38,935 bases of DNA from the NCBI RefSeq assembly GCF_014696825.1, contig NZ_JACJQU010000031.1, forward strand, positions 1 to 38,935, written 5' to 3'. Source of the stretch: Anabaena sphaerica FACHB-251 (lineage in GTDB: Bacteria > Cyanobacteriota > Cyanobacteriia > Cyanobacteriales > Nostocaceae). Shown here piece by piece: positions 1-7,903 of this stretch (position 1 is the stretch's first letter; the number at the start of each line of letters is the position of its first letter). The notes beneath the pieces were generated by a model that did no database searches, was not told where the DNA came from, and saw nothing but the letters and a program-made list of their open reading frames with translations. A program made the position numbers and the translations under genes.

Positions 1-181
1 GCTTGTTGACTTTGAGTTGGGTCTTGAATCCTAGTAGCATACAAGTATTTTACTGTGATTCTGTCATCAAGAGCAGATGAGCGGAAATTTTGAGCAAATG
101 TTAGTATTTGTTAGTGTTAGTTAAGAAAATAGTAACTAGCTACGAACCCCCACTTTTTTAAGAAGTTGGAGATCTGAGGCT
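1..181. other. Window edge, no gene seen
   Basis: No convincing reading frame or RNA gene is visible in this AT-rich stretch. It lies downstream of the P450 gene, which ends here on the minus strand. No clear intrinsic terminator could be assigned. Confidence 0.5.
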
Positions 182-1546
182 CTATACTTCCACAGAAATT
201 TTTACTGTTTCCCGTTTGCCAGTTGCAACCAACCATTTACCACCAGAAGGGGCTAAAGTTACACCCCTACGCACAGGTGTTACAGGAATATTATCAATTA
301 ATTCTAAATCTAGTTGTGACAATACTGTTGCTAAAACCAACTTCATTTCAAATAGTGCAAATGACATCCCCAAACATCTACGATTTCCACCACCAAAAGG
401 TAAATATTCATAAGGTAAGAATTGTCTTTCTAAAAAGCGTTCTGGGTTAAATTGTTCTGGTTGAGGATATAAATCTGGTCGGCGATGGGTTAAATATATG
501 CAACCAGCTAACAATGTACCCTTGGGAAATTCATAACCCATGATTTCTATTGGCGACTGGACAATTCGCGGTAAAGTAATCATGGCAATGGGGTAAATGC
601 GTAGGGTTTCATTACAAACTGCTGTCAAATAAGGTAAGCGAAAAATTTCATTTTTATCTGCATTTTCATCCACACTATCTAACTCATTTAGCAGCTTTTC
701 TCGGACTTCTGGTAAATGATGAATCCAATATAATGCCCATGTTAAAGCTGAGGCTGTGGTTTCATGACCGGCGACTAACAAAGTCATTAACTCATCCCGT
801 AATTCCACATCAGTCATTGCTTCACCGTTCTCATCTCGCGCTGACATCATCAGTGAAAGAATATCATCACGAGAAGGGTCAGGATGATCTCTGCGTTCCT
901 GAATTTCTGCATATAATAGTTGATCAATTTTTTCTCTTTGCCGTAAAAAATATCCCCAAGGACTCCACGCACCTAAATCTACTTGCAGTGCTGGGAAAAA
1001 GTTGACGGCTGCACGTAAGGGAGTATCAGATAAATTTAAGATTGAGCAAAGAAGTGCTTGTAATTGTGTAAACCTTTCGCCTTCATACAGACCAAATACC
1101 GTGTGTAAAATCACTTTTAGGGAGATTTCTTGCATTGATTCCCGCACAGAAAAGGGTCTACCAATTTGCCAACGGCTGATAACTTCTTTGGTAACATCAG
1201 TGATAATTTGACCATAGGCTTTCATGCGATCGCCATAAAATGGTGGTGTTAATAAGCGGCGTTGACGTTGGTGATCAGTACCACTCAGTAACAATAAGGA
1301 TTTTTCGCCCACTAAAGATTTTAAAAGTTGTGAACCTCTGGCATCTAATTTTTCCAGGGAAGCTGCAAAAATCTCCTGAATTGCCTGGGGGTTACTAATG
1401 AAAACAATTGGCTGATTACCAATGATATATAAATTGACAAAATCACCATAATCTTTGGCGCTTTGCTCCATTAATTCCAAAGGCTTAAACAGCCATTGCA
1501 GTCGTTGGATAAATTTGGGAGTTTTTGGGCTAGGTGGGACTTGCAT
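182..1546 (-). CDS. Cytochrome P450, CYP110-like
   Basis: A 454-residue cytochrome P450, the normal length for a soluble bacterial enzyme. The oxygen-binding I-helix motif AGHETTAS lies near residues 259-266, the K-helix ExxR appears as ETLR, and the heme-ligand loop FGGGNRRCLG near residue 383 supplies the axial cysteine. There is no N-terminal membrane anchor. The N-terminal proline-rich PPSPKTPKF and the overall sequence resemble the CYP110 family, common in filamentous cyanobacteria and linked to fatty acid, alkane or terpene oxidation. No redox partner is adjacent, so ferredoxin and its reductase would act in trans. The substrate cannot be told from sequence. It is transcribed divergently from the antiporter gene at 1700 across a 153-bp gap. 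Confidence 0.93.
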   Translation of the reverse strand: MQVPPSPKTPKFIQRLQWLFKPLELMEQSAKDYGDFVNLYIIGNQPIVFISNPQAIQEIFAASLEKLDARGSQLLKSLVGEKSLLLLSGTDHQRQRRLLTPPFYGDRMKAYGQIITDVTKEVISRWQIGRPFSVRESMQEISLKVILHTVFGLYEGERFTQLQALLCSILNLSDTPLRAAVNFFPALQVDLGAWSPWGYFLRQREKIDQLLYAEIQERRDHPDPSRDDILSLMMSARDENGEAMTDVELRDELMTLLVAGHETTASALTWALYWIHHLPEVREKLLNELDSVDENADKNEIFRLPYLTAVCNETLRIYPIAMITLPRIVQSPIEIMGYEFPKGTLLAGCIYLTHRRPDLYPQPEQFNPERFLERQFLPYEYLPFGGGNRRCLGMSFALFEMKLVLATVLSQLDLELIDNIPVTPVRRGVTLAPSGGKWLVATGKRETVKISVEV

Positions 1547-1699
1547 GATGAAAATTACTATAAATTATTTTTTTACTAGGCTAACAAATCTACCCATTAA
1601 TGACAAATATTTCCCCAAAATCTACCTTTAGGTTATTTATACCCAGAAGTAGACTCGATTAAATTGGTCAGGGAGTAATTATTTTTTATACAAAAGACC

Positions 1700-2998
1700 A
1701 TGGTAGATATTTATATTCTTAATTTGTTGGTAATTGGTCTACTGTTACTGATTGTGACTTTAGGTTCAGGTTGGATTTCGCGCCTACCTCTTTCTTTTTC
1801 GATGATTTACCTAATAGTAGGCGTTTTTTTGGGACCTTATGGCTTAGGACTGATTCAATTACGTCGTGATGAATTATTCAACGCCGAATTACTGGAAAGA
1901 TTAACTGAATTTGTCGTAATTGTTTCTGTATTTAGTTGCGGCTTAAAAATAGTTACACTTCTGAAATGGAAGTTTTGGAATATTACGGTGAGATTGATTG
2001 GATTGTTAATGCCAATTTCCATTTTTTCCTTGGCTGCTGTGGGTAAATTATGGCTAGGGATGAATTGGGGAGAGGGGATTTTATTGGGTGCAATTCTCGC
2101 ACCAACTGACCCTGTATTAGCCTCAGAGGTGCAACTGACGGATACAAATGACCAAGATGAATTACGCTTTGGTCTGACTTCTGAAGGAGGATTAAATGAT
2201 GCTTTAGCTTTTCCTTTTGTTTATTTTGGCATTTATGCCATCAACGATAGTAATTGGCATAACTGGTTTGGTAAATGGGTTGCAGTGGATGTAATTTGGG
2301 CGATCGCCGCTGGGATAGTTATGGGGCTGATTGTTCCCTTAGCCATAGTCTGGATTGATAAAAAAATCCAAAAATATCGTCCTGCTGATGCCGTGATGGA
2401 GGATATTATTGCTATTAGCACAATTTTACTAACTTATTCTTTAACAGAAGTTGTGAATGGCTATGGATTTCTGGCAGTATTTGTGGCAGGGTTAGCTGTC
2501 CAAAGGAGTTACACAAATCCCCACAAGCCACTTGCCCAATTAGAATTTCTTGAGCGATTAGAAAAGCTGTTAGAGGTTGGTCTAATCTTGCTCTTAGGAA
2601 CAATATTATTATGGGAGCCAATGTTTAAATATGCTGCCCAATCTTTGTTAGTAATAAGTTTGTTATTTTTAGTTATTCGACCTGTAGGGGTATGGGTTAG
2701 CACCATTGGTAAACGTCCCCTAAATTCTCACCGGCGAACTTTCAATCCAGTGACTCGCTCGCTATTTGGTTGGTTTGGTATTCGGGGTATAGGTTCTTTA
2801 TATTATCTTGCCTATAGCTTAAGCAAGGGCTTAAAAGGTGAAACTGCGGAACAAATTGCTTGGATAACTTACACAACTGTTGTCATCTCTGTGATTGTAC
2901 ATGGAATTAGTGCCACTCCGTTAATGAATTGGTATGAAAGCAATATTGCCCAGCGCACAAAGTCTAATATTCCTGCGATAATTGATGAGTTTGAATAA
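1700..2998 (+). CDS. CPA1-family Na+(K+)/H+ antiporter (NhaP-like)
   Basis: A 432-residue inner-membrane antiporter with about 12 hydrophobic segments. The diagnostic APTDPVLAS stretch near residues 134-142 and the following GLTSEGGLNDALAFP segment carry the acidic residues (TD and ND) that form the ion-binding site in the CPA1/NhaP family. The length fits the family without a long C-terminal regulatory tail. It exchanges monovalent cations for protons and would contribute to pH or salt homeostasis; whether it prefers Na+ or K+ is not decidable here. It starts with ATG and has only a weak, distant GGGAG upstream. It appears to be a single-gene unit divergent from the P450. Confidence 0.92.
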   Translation: MVDIYILNLLVIGLLLLIVTLGSGWISRLPLSFSMIYLIVGVFLGPYGLGLIQLRRDELFNAELLERLTEFVVIVSVFSCGLKIVTLLKWKFWNITVRLIGLLMPISIFSLAAVGKLWLGMNWGEGILLGAILAPTDPVLASEVQLTDTNDQDELRFGLTSEGGLNDALAFPFVYFGIYAINDSNWHNWFGKWVAVDVIWAIAAGIVMGLIVPLAIVWIDKKIQKYRPADAVMEDIIAISTILLTYSLTEVVNGYGFLAVFVAGLAVQRSYTNPHKPLAQLEFLERLEKLLEVGLILLLGTILLWEPMFKYAAQSLLVISLLFLVIRPVGVWVSTIGKRPLNSHRRTFNPVTRSLFGWFGIRGIGSLYYLAYSLSKGLKGETAEQIAWITYTTVVISVIVHGISATPLMNWYESNIAQRTKSNIPAIIDEFE

Positions 2999-3068
2999 TT
3001 TTAATTTTATTTAATACATGGCTTTTCACTCTTCTTTTGTACTTCATTTACATGAAATATGCTGTGTT

Positions 3069-4169
3069 TTATATTGTTAGCCAATGGTAATTTATTTCTA
3101 TTTCCCGTTCTTGCATAATTTCTGTAAATAAATTTGTAGGTAATGCTGCTTCTACAGGTGAAACTCCAGGGTGTTTAAGTTTACTTTCTAGTAATAATTT
3201 GGCGATACTACCAGTACCAACACCAGAAGCAATGGCTGTATTTTTATGGAGTAAAGTCGCAGTATAAACTACTGTTTTATCATCTTTTTGTCCTGTCACT
3301 TCTGCTCGCACTGCTACGCCAATTCCAGTAAATATATTGCTAAAATCGGTCATGCGATGGCTAACATGAGATAAAAATTCAATTGTCTGATTTTTCTGCA
3401 TTAACCATCTAGGGAAAATATGGGCAGTTATCCAAGTGAGATGGTTATAAAAATCAGGAACTGAGCCAAATTTAGTAATTACAGTTTTCACTGTGGGGAA
3501 AGAATGGGGTAATGTGATAGTTTCTGGCATATCAAACCAGTAAACTCCACTGCGTCGATATGGTGCGGGAAAAATAAGTTCTTCTCGATCTGTATAGGGT
3601 TGAATTAAACGCCATTCACCATTTATCCATGCTTCAAAAGAATGCTGCAACCCTAAAAATGTGGTTCGCATCACGGTAACACCAGCACCACCAGAACCAG
3701 ATACTAAATAACTTAAATGTATCTTTTCTGGTACATCAAATTGCGCGATTACTTGACTGACTAAGCTGTTAGAAATACCGGGAAAAATCCCCGTATTGAT
3801 AATGGCGGTAACTCCAGCCTTAACAGCTTTTTCATGTAAATTTAGGGCTTTTTGGGTGTAGGAACGATGGTCACTAACATCAATATAATTGCTACCTTGA
3901 TCAATGCAGATTTCTAAAACTTCTGTATCTCGATAGTGAAATGGTCCTGCACAGTGGATAACCAAATCAGATTGGGCGATCGCATCCCTTAATTTTTCAA
4001 CTTCAGTCAAATCCAACACCAAAAACTTTACCCTCTCCCCTAGATCTAAATTCGTATCTGGGGAACGTCCAGTGATGGTAATATCTGCCTGTGTGTGGGT
4101 GAGAATATCATTAGCAACTGCGCTACCAATGCGTCCCCGTCCACCTAAAATCAATACACGGTATGTCAT
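3069..4169 (-). CDS. Saccharopine dehydrogenase-like NAD(P)-binding protein
   Basis: A 366-residue protein opening with a Rossmann fold: VLILGGRGRIGSAVAND is a GxGxxG dinucleotide-binding loop directly after the start Met. The further pattern (AQSDLVIHCAGPF, then ISNSLVSQVIAQFD) is typical of the saccharopine dehydrogenase NADP-binding superfamily. Cyanobacteria mostly lack the eukaryotic lysine pathway, so true saccharopine dehydrogenase activity is unlikely; homologues of this kind are generally annotated only as oxidoreductases. The reaction is unknown. The 3' ends of this gene and of the antiporter face each other across about 70 bp, so the two are convergent. Confidence 0.82.
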   Translation of the reverse strand: MTYRVLILGGRGRIGSAVANDILTHTQADITITGRSPDTNLDLGERVKFLVLDLTEVEKLRDAIAQSDLVIHCAGPFHYRDTEVLEICIDQGSNYIDVSDHRSYTQKALNLHEKAVKAGVTAIINTGIFPGISNSLVSQVIAQFDVPEKIHLSYLVSGSGGAGVTVMRTTFLGLQHSFEAWINGEWRLIQPYTDREELIFPAPYRRSGVYWFDMPETITLPHSFPTVKTVITKFGSVPDFYNHLTWITAHIFPRWLMQKNQTIEFLSHVSHRMTDFSNIFTGIGVAVRAEVTGQKDDKTVVYTATLLHKNTAIASGVGTGSIAKLLLESKLKHPGVSPVEAALPTNLFTEIMQEREIEINYHWLTI

Positions 4170-4302
4170 GACTACGGTTTGGACAAAATTATCTTTATTT
4201 CACCAGATTTCTGTCCCCTTTGTCATCAGTTGTAAGTATGATAAGACTCTATACTGCTTCAGGTGTATCATTATGTTAGTTTTCAGTGTTTTTAATATGT
4301 TC

Positions 4303-4425
4303 AAGACTTACGCAACTGGCAGATTTGTAGGGTGAGTCAGATGTCAAAAATCTATTTAGTGACAGTATTTCTGCACTATGATGCACCTTACAATAAATAT
4401 TTGATGCGACACTTGCGTAAGTCCT
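4303..4425. mobile_element. MITE-like element, copy 1 (123 bp)
   Basis: A 123-bp non-coding unit bounded by inverted termini: AAGACTTACGCAA on the left and the complement of AGGACTTACGCAA on the right. It aligns end to end with the equally long element at 16338-16460. The near-identical ends, fixed length and absence of a reading frame fit a miniature inverted-repeat element moved by a transposase in trans. ATGTTC occurs at 4297-4302 and again at 4427-4432, a possible but offset target duplication. It lies 6 bp from the stop of the gene at 4432. Confidence 0.8.
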
Positions 4426-4431
4426 AATGTT

Positions 4432-4860
4432 CTAACATTTAGTTGCATTGGGATCTTCAAATTCACCAGGTTGGCGGATAAGAAGTTCATTTAAGATCAT
4501 TTGCTCTGAAGGATTTATTACCTGTAATCTCACCAAATCAGGTTGGACAGTTTGCCATGCAACTCGATATTTATATTTGCCATTAGTCCAGGTGAAAACA
4601 GGACGGGCTTGAGTACCAGATGCTATAGCACCAACCAAACAAACTTTTTTTCCTGTTTTCAGGTTTAAGTTTTTATAGTAATACTTACCTTGAACTTGCC
4701 AAAGAGTTAAATGCCAATTTCGCGGTTGACCCTGCACGTTAAAATATTCTCCCTCTGGAAAAGCGAGATTAGCCACAGCTTGACTTTGGACTGCGATATC
4801 TGTGACTATGGGCAAAGAAAAAGCTAGAACTAAAGCGATAGCTATTCCTCTAATTTGCAT
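4432..4860 (-). CDS. Secreted hypothetical protein
   Basis: A 142-residue protein I do not recognise. The N-terminus (MQIRGIAIALVLAFSLPIVT) reads as a signal peptide with likely cleavage after the AVA near residue 30, so the mature product would be about 110 residues and periplasmic or exported. The mature part is rich in aromatic residues (WHLTLWQVQGKYYYKN, VFTWTNGKYKYRVAWQ) and beta-strand-like, suggesting a small beta-barrel or lipocalin-like fold, but that is inference. Two cysteines, in KKVCLVG and at the C-terminus (NATKC), could form a disulfide. It stands alone. Confidence 0.7.
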   Translation of the reverse strand: MQIRGIAIALVLAFSLPIVTDIAVQSQAVANLAFPEGEYFNVQGQPRNWHLTLWQVQGKYYYKNLNLKTGKKVCLVGAIASGTQARPVFTWTNGKYKYRVAWQTVQPDLVRLQVINPSEQMILNELLIRQPGEFEDPNATKC

Positions 4861-4908
4861 AATTGATTATAACCCTAGAAGTAATATATTTTAAGCTCCG
4901 TTATTCTA

Positions 4909-5061
4909 TCATAATAGATTCATTTTAATAAACCATTGTTTAAATATTGTTTCTGCTGCTATGAGAAAGTTGTCGGAAACATCTAAATTATCTTCGGATA
5001 TGTATATCGCTAAATCTATCAAGTCGCGGATCACTTGAGGTCTTTTTTTAATTGCAAACAT
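4909..5061 (-). pseudogene. ParE/RelE toxin remnant, copy 1 (C-terminally truncated)
   Basis: A 50-codon open frame beginning ATG (MFAIKKRPQVIRDLIDLAIY) that matches the N-terminal half of the ParE-like toxin encoded at 7138-7461. Homology stops near position 4937, where the frame runs into unrelated sequence and a TGA. The C-terminal half, which carries the folded RelE/ParE core, is missing, so this copy cannot make an active toxin. It keeps the lysine codon at position 5 that is a stop in the other copy. Confidence 0.75.
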
Positions 5062-5066
5062 CACTG

Positions 5067-5331
5067 CTAAATTGCACTTTGACGTTTGTTAGTTTTTTCA
5101 CGAACTGCTTGACGAATATCTTCCCAATCTTGAGCAGTCATTTCTGTTGCATTTCCTGAGTTTAATCCTTCTAAGAGCATGGTTTGTAGTCGTTCGTTTG
5201 CTCTCTGTTTTTGGTCTTGTCGCACTAGTTCCCGAAAATATTCACGCTTCGCTGCTGTAACCTCCTTGCGCTACCTGTTCTTCTATATAATCGCGCATGG
5301 TATCAGGTAAGAAAATATTCATACTTTTCAT
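5067..5331 (-). pseudogene. ParD-like antitoxin, copy 1 (frameshifted)
   Basis: A closely similar duplicate of the antitoxin gene at 7467-7730, from the same ATG (MKSMNI...) to the same stop. Around 5244-5251 a five-base stretch of the intact copy is replaced by six bases. This shifts the frame and gives a TGA after about 30 codons, right after the ribbon-helix-helix DNA-binding part. The total length, 265 bp, is not a multiple of three. The remaining peptide might still bind DNA but has lost the toxin-binding tail. Confidence 0.82.
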
Positions 5332-5356
5332 AATGTGATTTCTTAAATCTACTTTT

Positions 5357-5656
5357 TTAAAGTACCGCATCTTCAAAATCTTTAATTGGACTTTGCAAAG
5401 CTTGATGAATTACTTCGTCTGTAACACTGGCAATTTGAATATGTTGCAATAAGTTTTCTATTAATTTACGTGCTGCTTCGCTACCAATTTTACGGCGTAA
5501 AATATAGAAAATATTGGTGACAGCGTGTCCTGAAACAAAGCCTTGCACCTGTTTTTTCATGACTGTATTTAATGCTTGTGCTGAGGCAACGACAAACGGT
5601 TGACGCTGTGCTAAAATATCCAGCAAAACATCGCTGTCAAATAATACTTTTTTCAA
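5357..5656 (-). CDS. PIN-domain toxin (VapC-like), C-terminally truncated
   Basis: A 99-residue PIN-domain protein. The first catalytic acidic residues are visible (VLFDSDVLLDIL at residues 4-15), followed by helix FVSGHAVTNIFYILRR and the late motif IKDFEDAVL. A complete PIN domain continues for about 30-40 residues with the last acidic residue in a strand such as VTRN; here the frame stops right after DAVL. The stop lies at the point (about 5363) where sequence shared with the parDE cassette begins, so the 3' end was probably lost when that cassette arrived. The start is a TTG overlapping the antitoxin stop (TTGA). Ribonuclease activity is doubtful. Confidence 0.75.
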   Translation of the reverse strand: MKKVLFDSDVLLDILAQRQPFVVASAQALNTVMKKQVQGFVSGHAVTNIFYILRRKIGSEAARKLIENLLQHIQIASVTDEVIHQALQSPIKDFEDAVL

Positions 5657-5925
5657 CTATATTTCTCCTCTAGGTAATTAACATAACTTTCTTCTGGATT
5701 TTCTGATTCTAAGCTAATTACACCTATTAGGCTTTGTGTCCAGGGGTCAAGTTCAGATAAGGTTTCTAGGGTGGGTTGAGGAGGAATAGAGGATAGGGTT
5801 TCTTGTTGAATTGATGCTAGTAGGGTTTGCACAAGATTCCAGCGTTCTTTGATTGGTAATTTTAATACCTGTTCTTGCAATTGTTGTAATTCAATCATTA
5901 CTTTGCTGTTAATTGTATCATTCAC
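5653..5925 (-). CDS. Antitoxin of the PIN-domain toxin
   Basis: A 90-residue acidic protein directly upstream of, and overlapping by four bases, the PIN-domain gene, the normal order for antitoxin then toxin. The N-terminal half is a predicted helix with heptad leucines (MIELQQLQEQVLKLPIKERWNLVQTLLASIQQ) of the type found in cyanobacterial antitoxins that pair with PIN toxins. The C-terminal part (ESENPEESYVNYLEEKYS) is acidic and probably wraps the toxin. No clear ribbon-helix-helix or AbrB domain is visible. Because the toxin is truncated, this may now be an orphan antitoxin. Confidence 0.65.
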   Translation of the reverse strand: MNDTINSKVMIELQQLQEQVLKLPIKERWNLVQTLLASIQQETLSSIPPQPTLETLSELDPWTQSLIGVISLESENPEESYVNYLEEKYS

Positions 5926-5965
5926 TATGATAACAGCTAGTTGATTTAGTTTGGGTGATAATTCT

Positions 5966-6108
5966 CAGGTGAGGTGAATGTTTCCAGGTGTATCTGTGAT
6001 GGTTCTATTGCCTTCTCTTATTTACATGATAGTTGGTGATGGTTGGGTGAGATGATGTGAATAGATACAGGGTTTTTGGGTTGTAATTTAGGGTTATTAA
6101 TGGTGGGT
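5966..6108. repeat. TA-region intergenic repeat, copy A
   Basis: About 140 bp shared with 6960-7100 and, for its first ~100 bp, with 7904-8006. Shared blocks include CAGGTGTATCTGTGATGG and GATAGTTGGTGAT. It has no reading frame. The repeat separates successive toxin-antitoxin modules. Its function is unknown; it could serve as a recombination site between modules. Confidence 0.8.
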
Positions 6109-6141
6109 TATGTTGTTGTTCACCCACCTGTAAGAACTTTT

Positions 6142-6543
6142 TTAAGGTGAAATCCAGTTTTCTAATTTTAGCTCGGAAATTCGGCTATAATGACGAGTGT
6201 TGTTAGTTACTAAAATATGGTTTCTAGTTATTGCAACACTAGCAATTAATAAATCAAAATCTGCTAATGGTTGTCCTATTTTTCTAAGTTCTGCTTTTAA
6301 TTCTCCAAACTTTTTGACAGCATTATTATCTAAATGTATAACTTCAACATCTTGAATAAATTTTTATGCACGAGTTAAATTTTCTGCTACTTTTTGGGAA
6401 TTGTAAGCACCAAAATACAATTCAGCAACGGTGATGTTGCAAATAGAAATTTGCTCCCATCCTATTTTTTGAATTTTATCTCTAACGGAATTAATGTTTT
6501 TAATCCAGTAAATACAGGTGTCAGTATCTAATAAATAATTCAT
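6142..6543 (-). pseudogene. vapC: VapC toxin with in-frame stop codon
   Basis: A full-length VapC ribonuclease frame of 133 codons interrupted by one TAA (6364-6366, codon 60). The N-terminal half reads MNYLLDTDTCIYWIKNI with the first catalytic Asp in LLDTD and the conserved Glu in TVAELYFGA. The second half contains PLADFDLLIASVAITRNHIL with the downstream acidic residues and ends in VTNNTRHYSRI, a typical VapC end. All four acidic positions are present but on two sides of the stop. The ATG overlaps the antitoxin stop (ATGA), so the operon structure is intact. It is either a recent nonsense mutation or a sequencing error; the reading frame is otherwise undamaged. Confidence 0.87.
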
Positions 6544-6827
6544 AAGCTAATATCATAGTTAGAAATAGTTCGGCTATTATAAATCTCTTTGACTATTTCT
6601 TCTGCTGTGCGTTCATCTTCCCAAGCACCATATTTTTCTATAAATGTGTCTAGTGGATGTGGTTTTTGTTTTTGGGTAGATGAAAAAGTTTTCTCATTTT
6701 CTATGTGTTGATTTTCTGGTTGTGGATAACGTTTTTTGAGTAATTGAATAAAATCTAGTAGTAAGATTTGCGCTTCTTCTGGTAAGGTGTCAATATCTTT
6801 AGATATTTCTGCAATTTTTATTACCAT
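6540..6827 (-). CDS. vapB: VapB-type antitoxin (DUF2281-like)
   Basis: A 95-residue protein translationally coupled by ATGA to the interrupted vapC. The N-terminal helix (IDTLPEEAQILLLDFIQLLKKR) resembles the DUF2281 antitoxin helix, a Leu-rich stretch ending in basic residues. The C-terminal half (HPLDTFIEKYGAWEDERTAEEIVKEIYNSR) has the acidic EDERTAEEIVKEI segment typical of antitoxins that bind PIN toxins. Upstream lies a 66-bp palindrome (6888-6953). With its toxin broken, it may be dispensable or may act on related toxins elsewhere. Confidence 0.72.
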   Translation of the reverse strand: MVIKIAEISKDIDTLPEEAQILLLDFIQLLKKRYPQPENQHIENEKTFSSTQKQKPHPLDTFIEKYGAWEDERTAEEIVKEIYNSRTISNYDISL

Positions 6828-6887
6828 GATTAATTCCTCAATTGAGTAAATTTTTTCGGTATAATTCTATTATAAACTATGCACCAA

Positions 6888-6953
6888 AGATCCCCGACTT
6901 CTTTTCAATATTTTTCTATCATATCCATAATTAATCTTAGAAGTCGGGGATCT
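6888..6953. repeat. Palindromic hairpin repeat, copy 1
   Basis: Perfect 15-base arms, AGATCCCCGACTTCT and its complement, flank a 36-base AT-rich loop. The same 66-bp unit is at 7834-7899, a diverged 65-bp copy at 25609-25673, and degenerate relatives near 18922-18945 and 28072-28129. It is a dispersed extragenic palindrome, immediately followed by the intergenic repeat at 6960. Confidence 0.88.
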
Positions 6954-6959
6954 AAATCG

Positions 6960-7100
6960 GGTGAGGTTAATATTTTCAGGTGTATCTGTGATGGTTCTAT
7001 TGTCTTCTCTTATTTATATGATAGTTGGTGATGGTTGGGTAAGATGATGTGAACAGATACAGGGTTTTTGGGTTGTAATTTAGTGTTATTAATGGTGGGT
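6960..7100. repeat. TA-region intergenic repeat, copy B
   Basis: About 90% similar by eye to 5966-6108, and placed directly after a palindromic hairpin. It has no coding potential. It lies just downstream, on the minus strand, of the parE gene at 7138. Confidence 0.8.
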
Positions 7101-7137
7101 ATTGTTGAATTTTCTTGCGTCAACCCAACCTAATTAA

Positions 7138-7422
7138 TCATAGTTCTAAATCCTCATCTAATATTGTTTCAATGTCTATTGCACCATGAATAACTCGCAA
7201 AATATCAATTTCTGATTCAGTGATACGATAAAAAATCAGATATTTTCTAAATCCTTTAATTGATTGTTGTCGAATATCTGCTAAGTTGGGATGAGGAAAA
7301 TCTGTCAATTTCCCCATAGCTGGAGTTTTTGCTAATTGTTTAAATGTTATTTCTGCTGCTATTAAAAAGCGGTCAGAAACATCTAAACTATCTTCTGCTA
7401 TGTAGGTAGCTAAATCTATCAA
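7138..7422 (-). CDS. parE: ParE/RelE-family toxin, copy 2 (N-terminus damaged)
   Basis: A RelE/ParE-type toxin frame with the typical core: LIDLATYIAEDSLDVSDRFLIAAE (helical hairpin), MGKLTDFPHPNLADIRQQSI and GFRKYLIFYRITESEIDILRVIHGAIDIETIL, the C-terminal strands that carry the ParE fold. In related copy 1 translation starts at an ATG equivalent to 7461, but here codon 5 of that frame is TAA (7447-7449), a single A/T change from the lysine codon. The longest remaining frame has to start at a TTG (7422) and lacks about 13 residues, including the first beta-strand. It is probably inactive or poorly expressed, but the rest is intact. The antitoxin gene lies 45 bp upstream. Confidence 0.7.
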   Translation of the reverse strand: MIDLATYIAEDSLDVSDRFLIAAEITFKQLAKTPAMGKLTDFPHPNLADIRQQSIKGFRKYLIFYRITESEIDILRVIHGAIDIETILDEDLEL

Positions 7423-7466
7423 GTCACGGATAACTTGAGGTCTTTTTTAAATTGCAAACATCATGG

Positions 7467-7730
7467 CTAAATTGCAATTTGACGTTTGTTAGTTTTTTCA
7501 CGAACTGCTTGACGAATATCTTCCCAATCTTGAGCAGTCATTTCTGTTGTATTTCCAGAGTTTAATCCTTCTAAGAGCATGGTTTGTAGTCGTTCATTTG
7601 CTTTCTGTTTTTGGTCTTGTCGCACTAATTCCCGAAAGTATTCACTAACGCTGCTGTAACCACCTTGCGCTACCTGTTCTTCTATATAATCGCGCATGGT
7701 GTCAGGTAAGGAAATATTCATACTTTTCAT
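7467..7730 (-). CDS. parD: ParD-like antitoxin, copy 2 (intact)
   Basis: An 87-residue antitoxin. The N-terminus MKSMNISLPDTMRDYIEEQV is a ribbon-helix-helix DNA-binding motif (strand MNISLP, then two helices, with GGYSSVSEYFRELVRQ as the second), so it should repress its own operon. The remainder (MTAQDWEDIRQAVREK) is the toxin-wrapping tail. It starts at ATG 7730 and precedes the ParE gene. It is a closely similar paralogue of the frameshifted gene at 5067-5331; the shared sequence continues about 20 bp past the start codon, to near 7753. Confidence 0.87.
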   Translation of the reverse strand: MKSMNISLPDTMRDYIEEQVAQGGYSSVSEYFRELVRQDQKQKANERLQTMLLEGLNSGNTTEMTAQDWEDIRQAVREKTNKRQIAI

Positions 7731-7833
7731 AATGTGATTTCTTAAATCTACTTTTTTAAAGTATGGCAGATTTTGTCATTTTCTGCCATGATAATCAAGA
7801 TAAGTATTTATATTTAGTAGTTATAGTAGCCAA

Positions 7834-7899
7834 AGATCCCCGACTTCTTTTCAAAATTTTTCTATCATATCCATAATTAATCTTAGAAGTCGGGGATCT
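7834..7899. repeat. Palindromic hairpin repeat, copy 2
   Basis: The same 66-bp palindrome as 6888-6953, nearly identical also in the loop, and again directly followed by the intergenic repeat (7904). The hairpin and repeat therefore travel or duplicate as one block. Confidence 0.88.
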
Positions 7900-7903
7900 A
7901 AAT

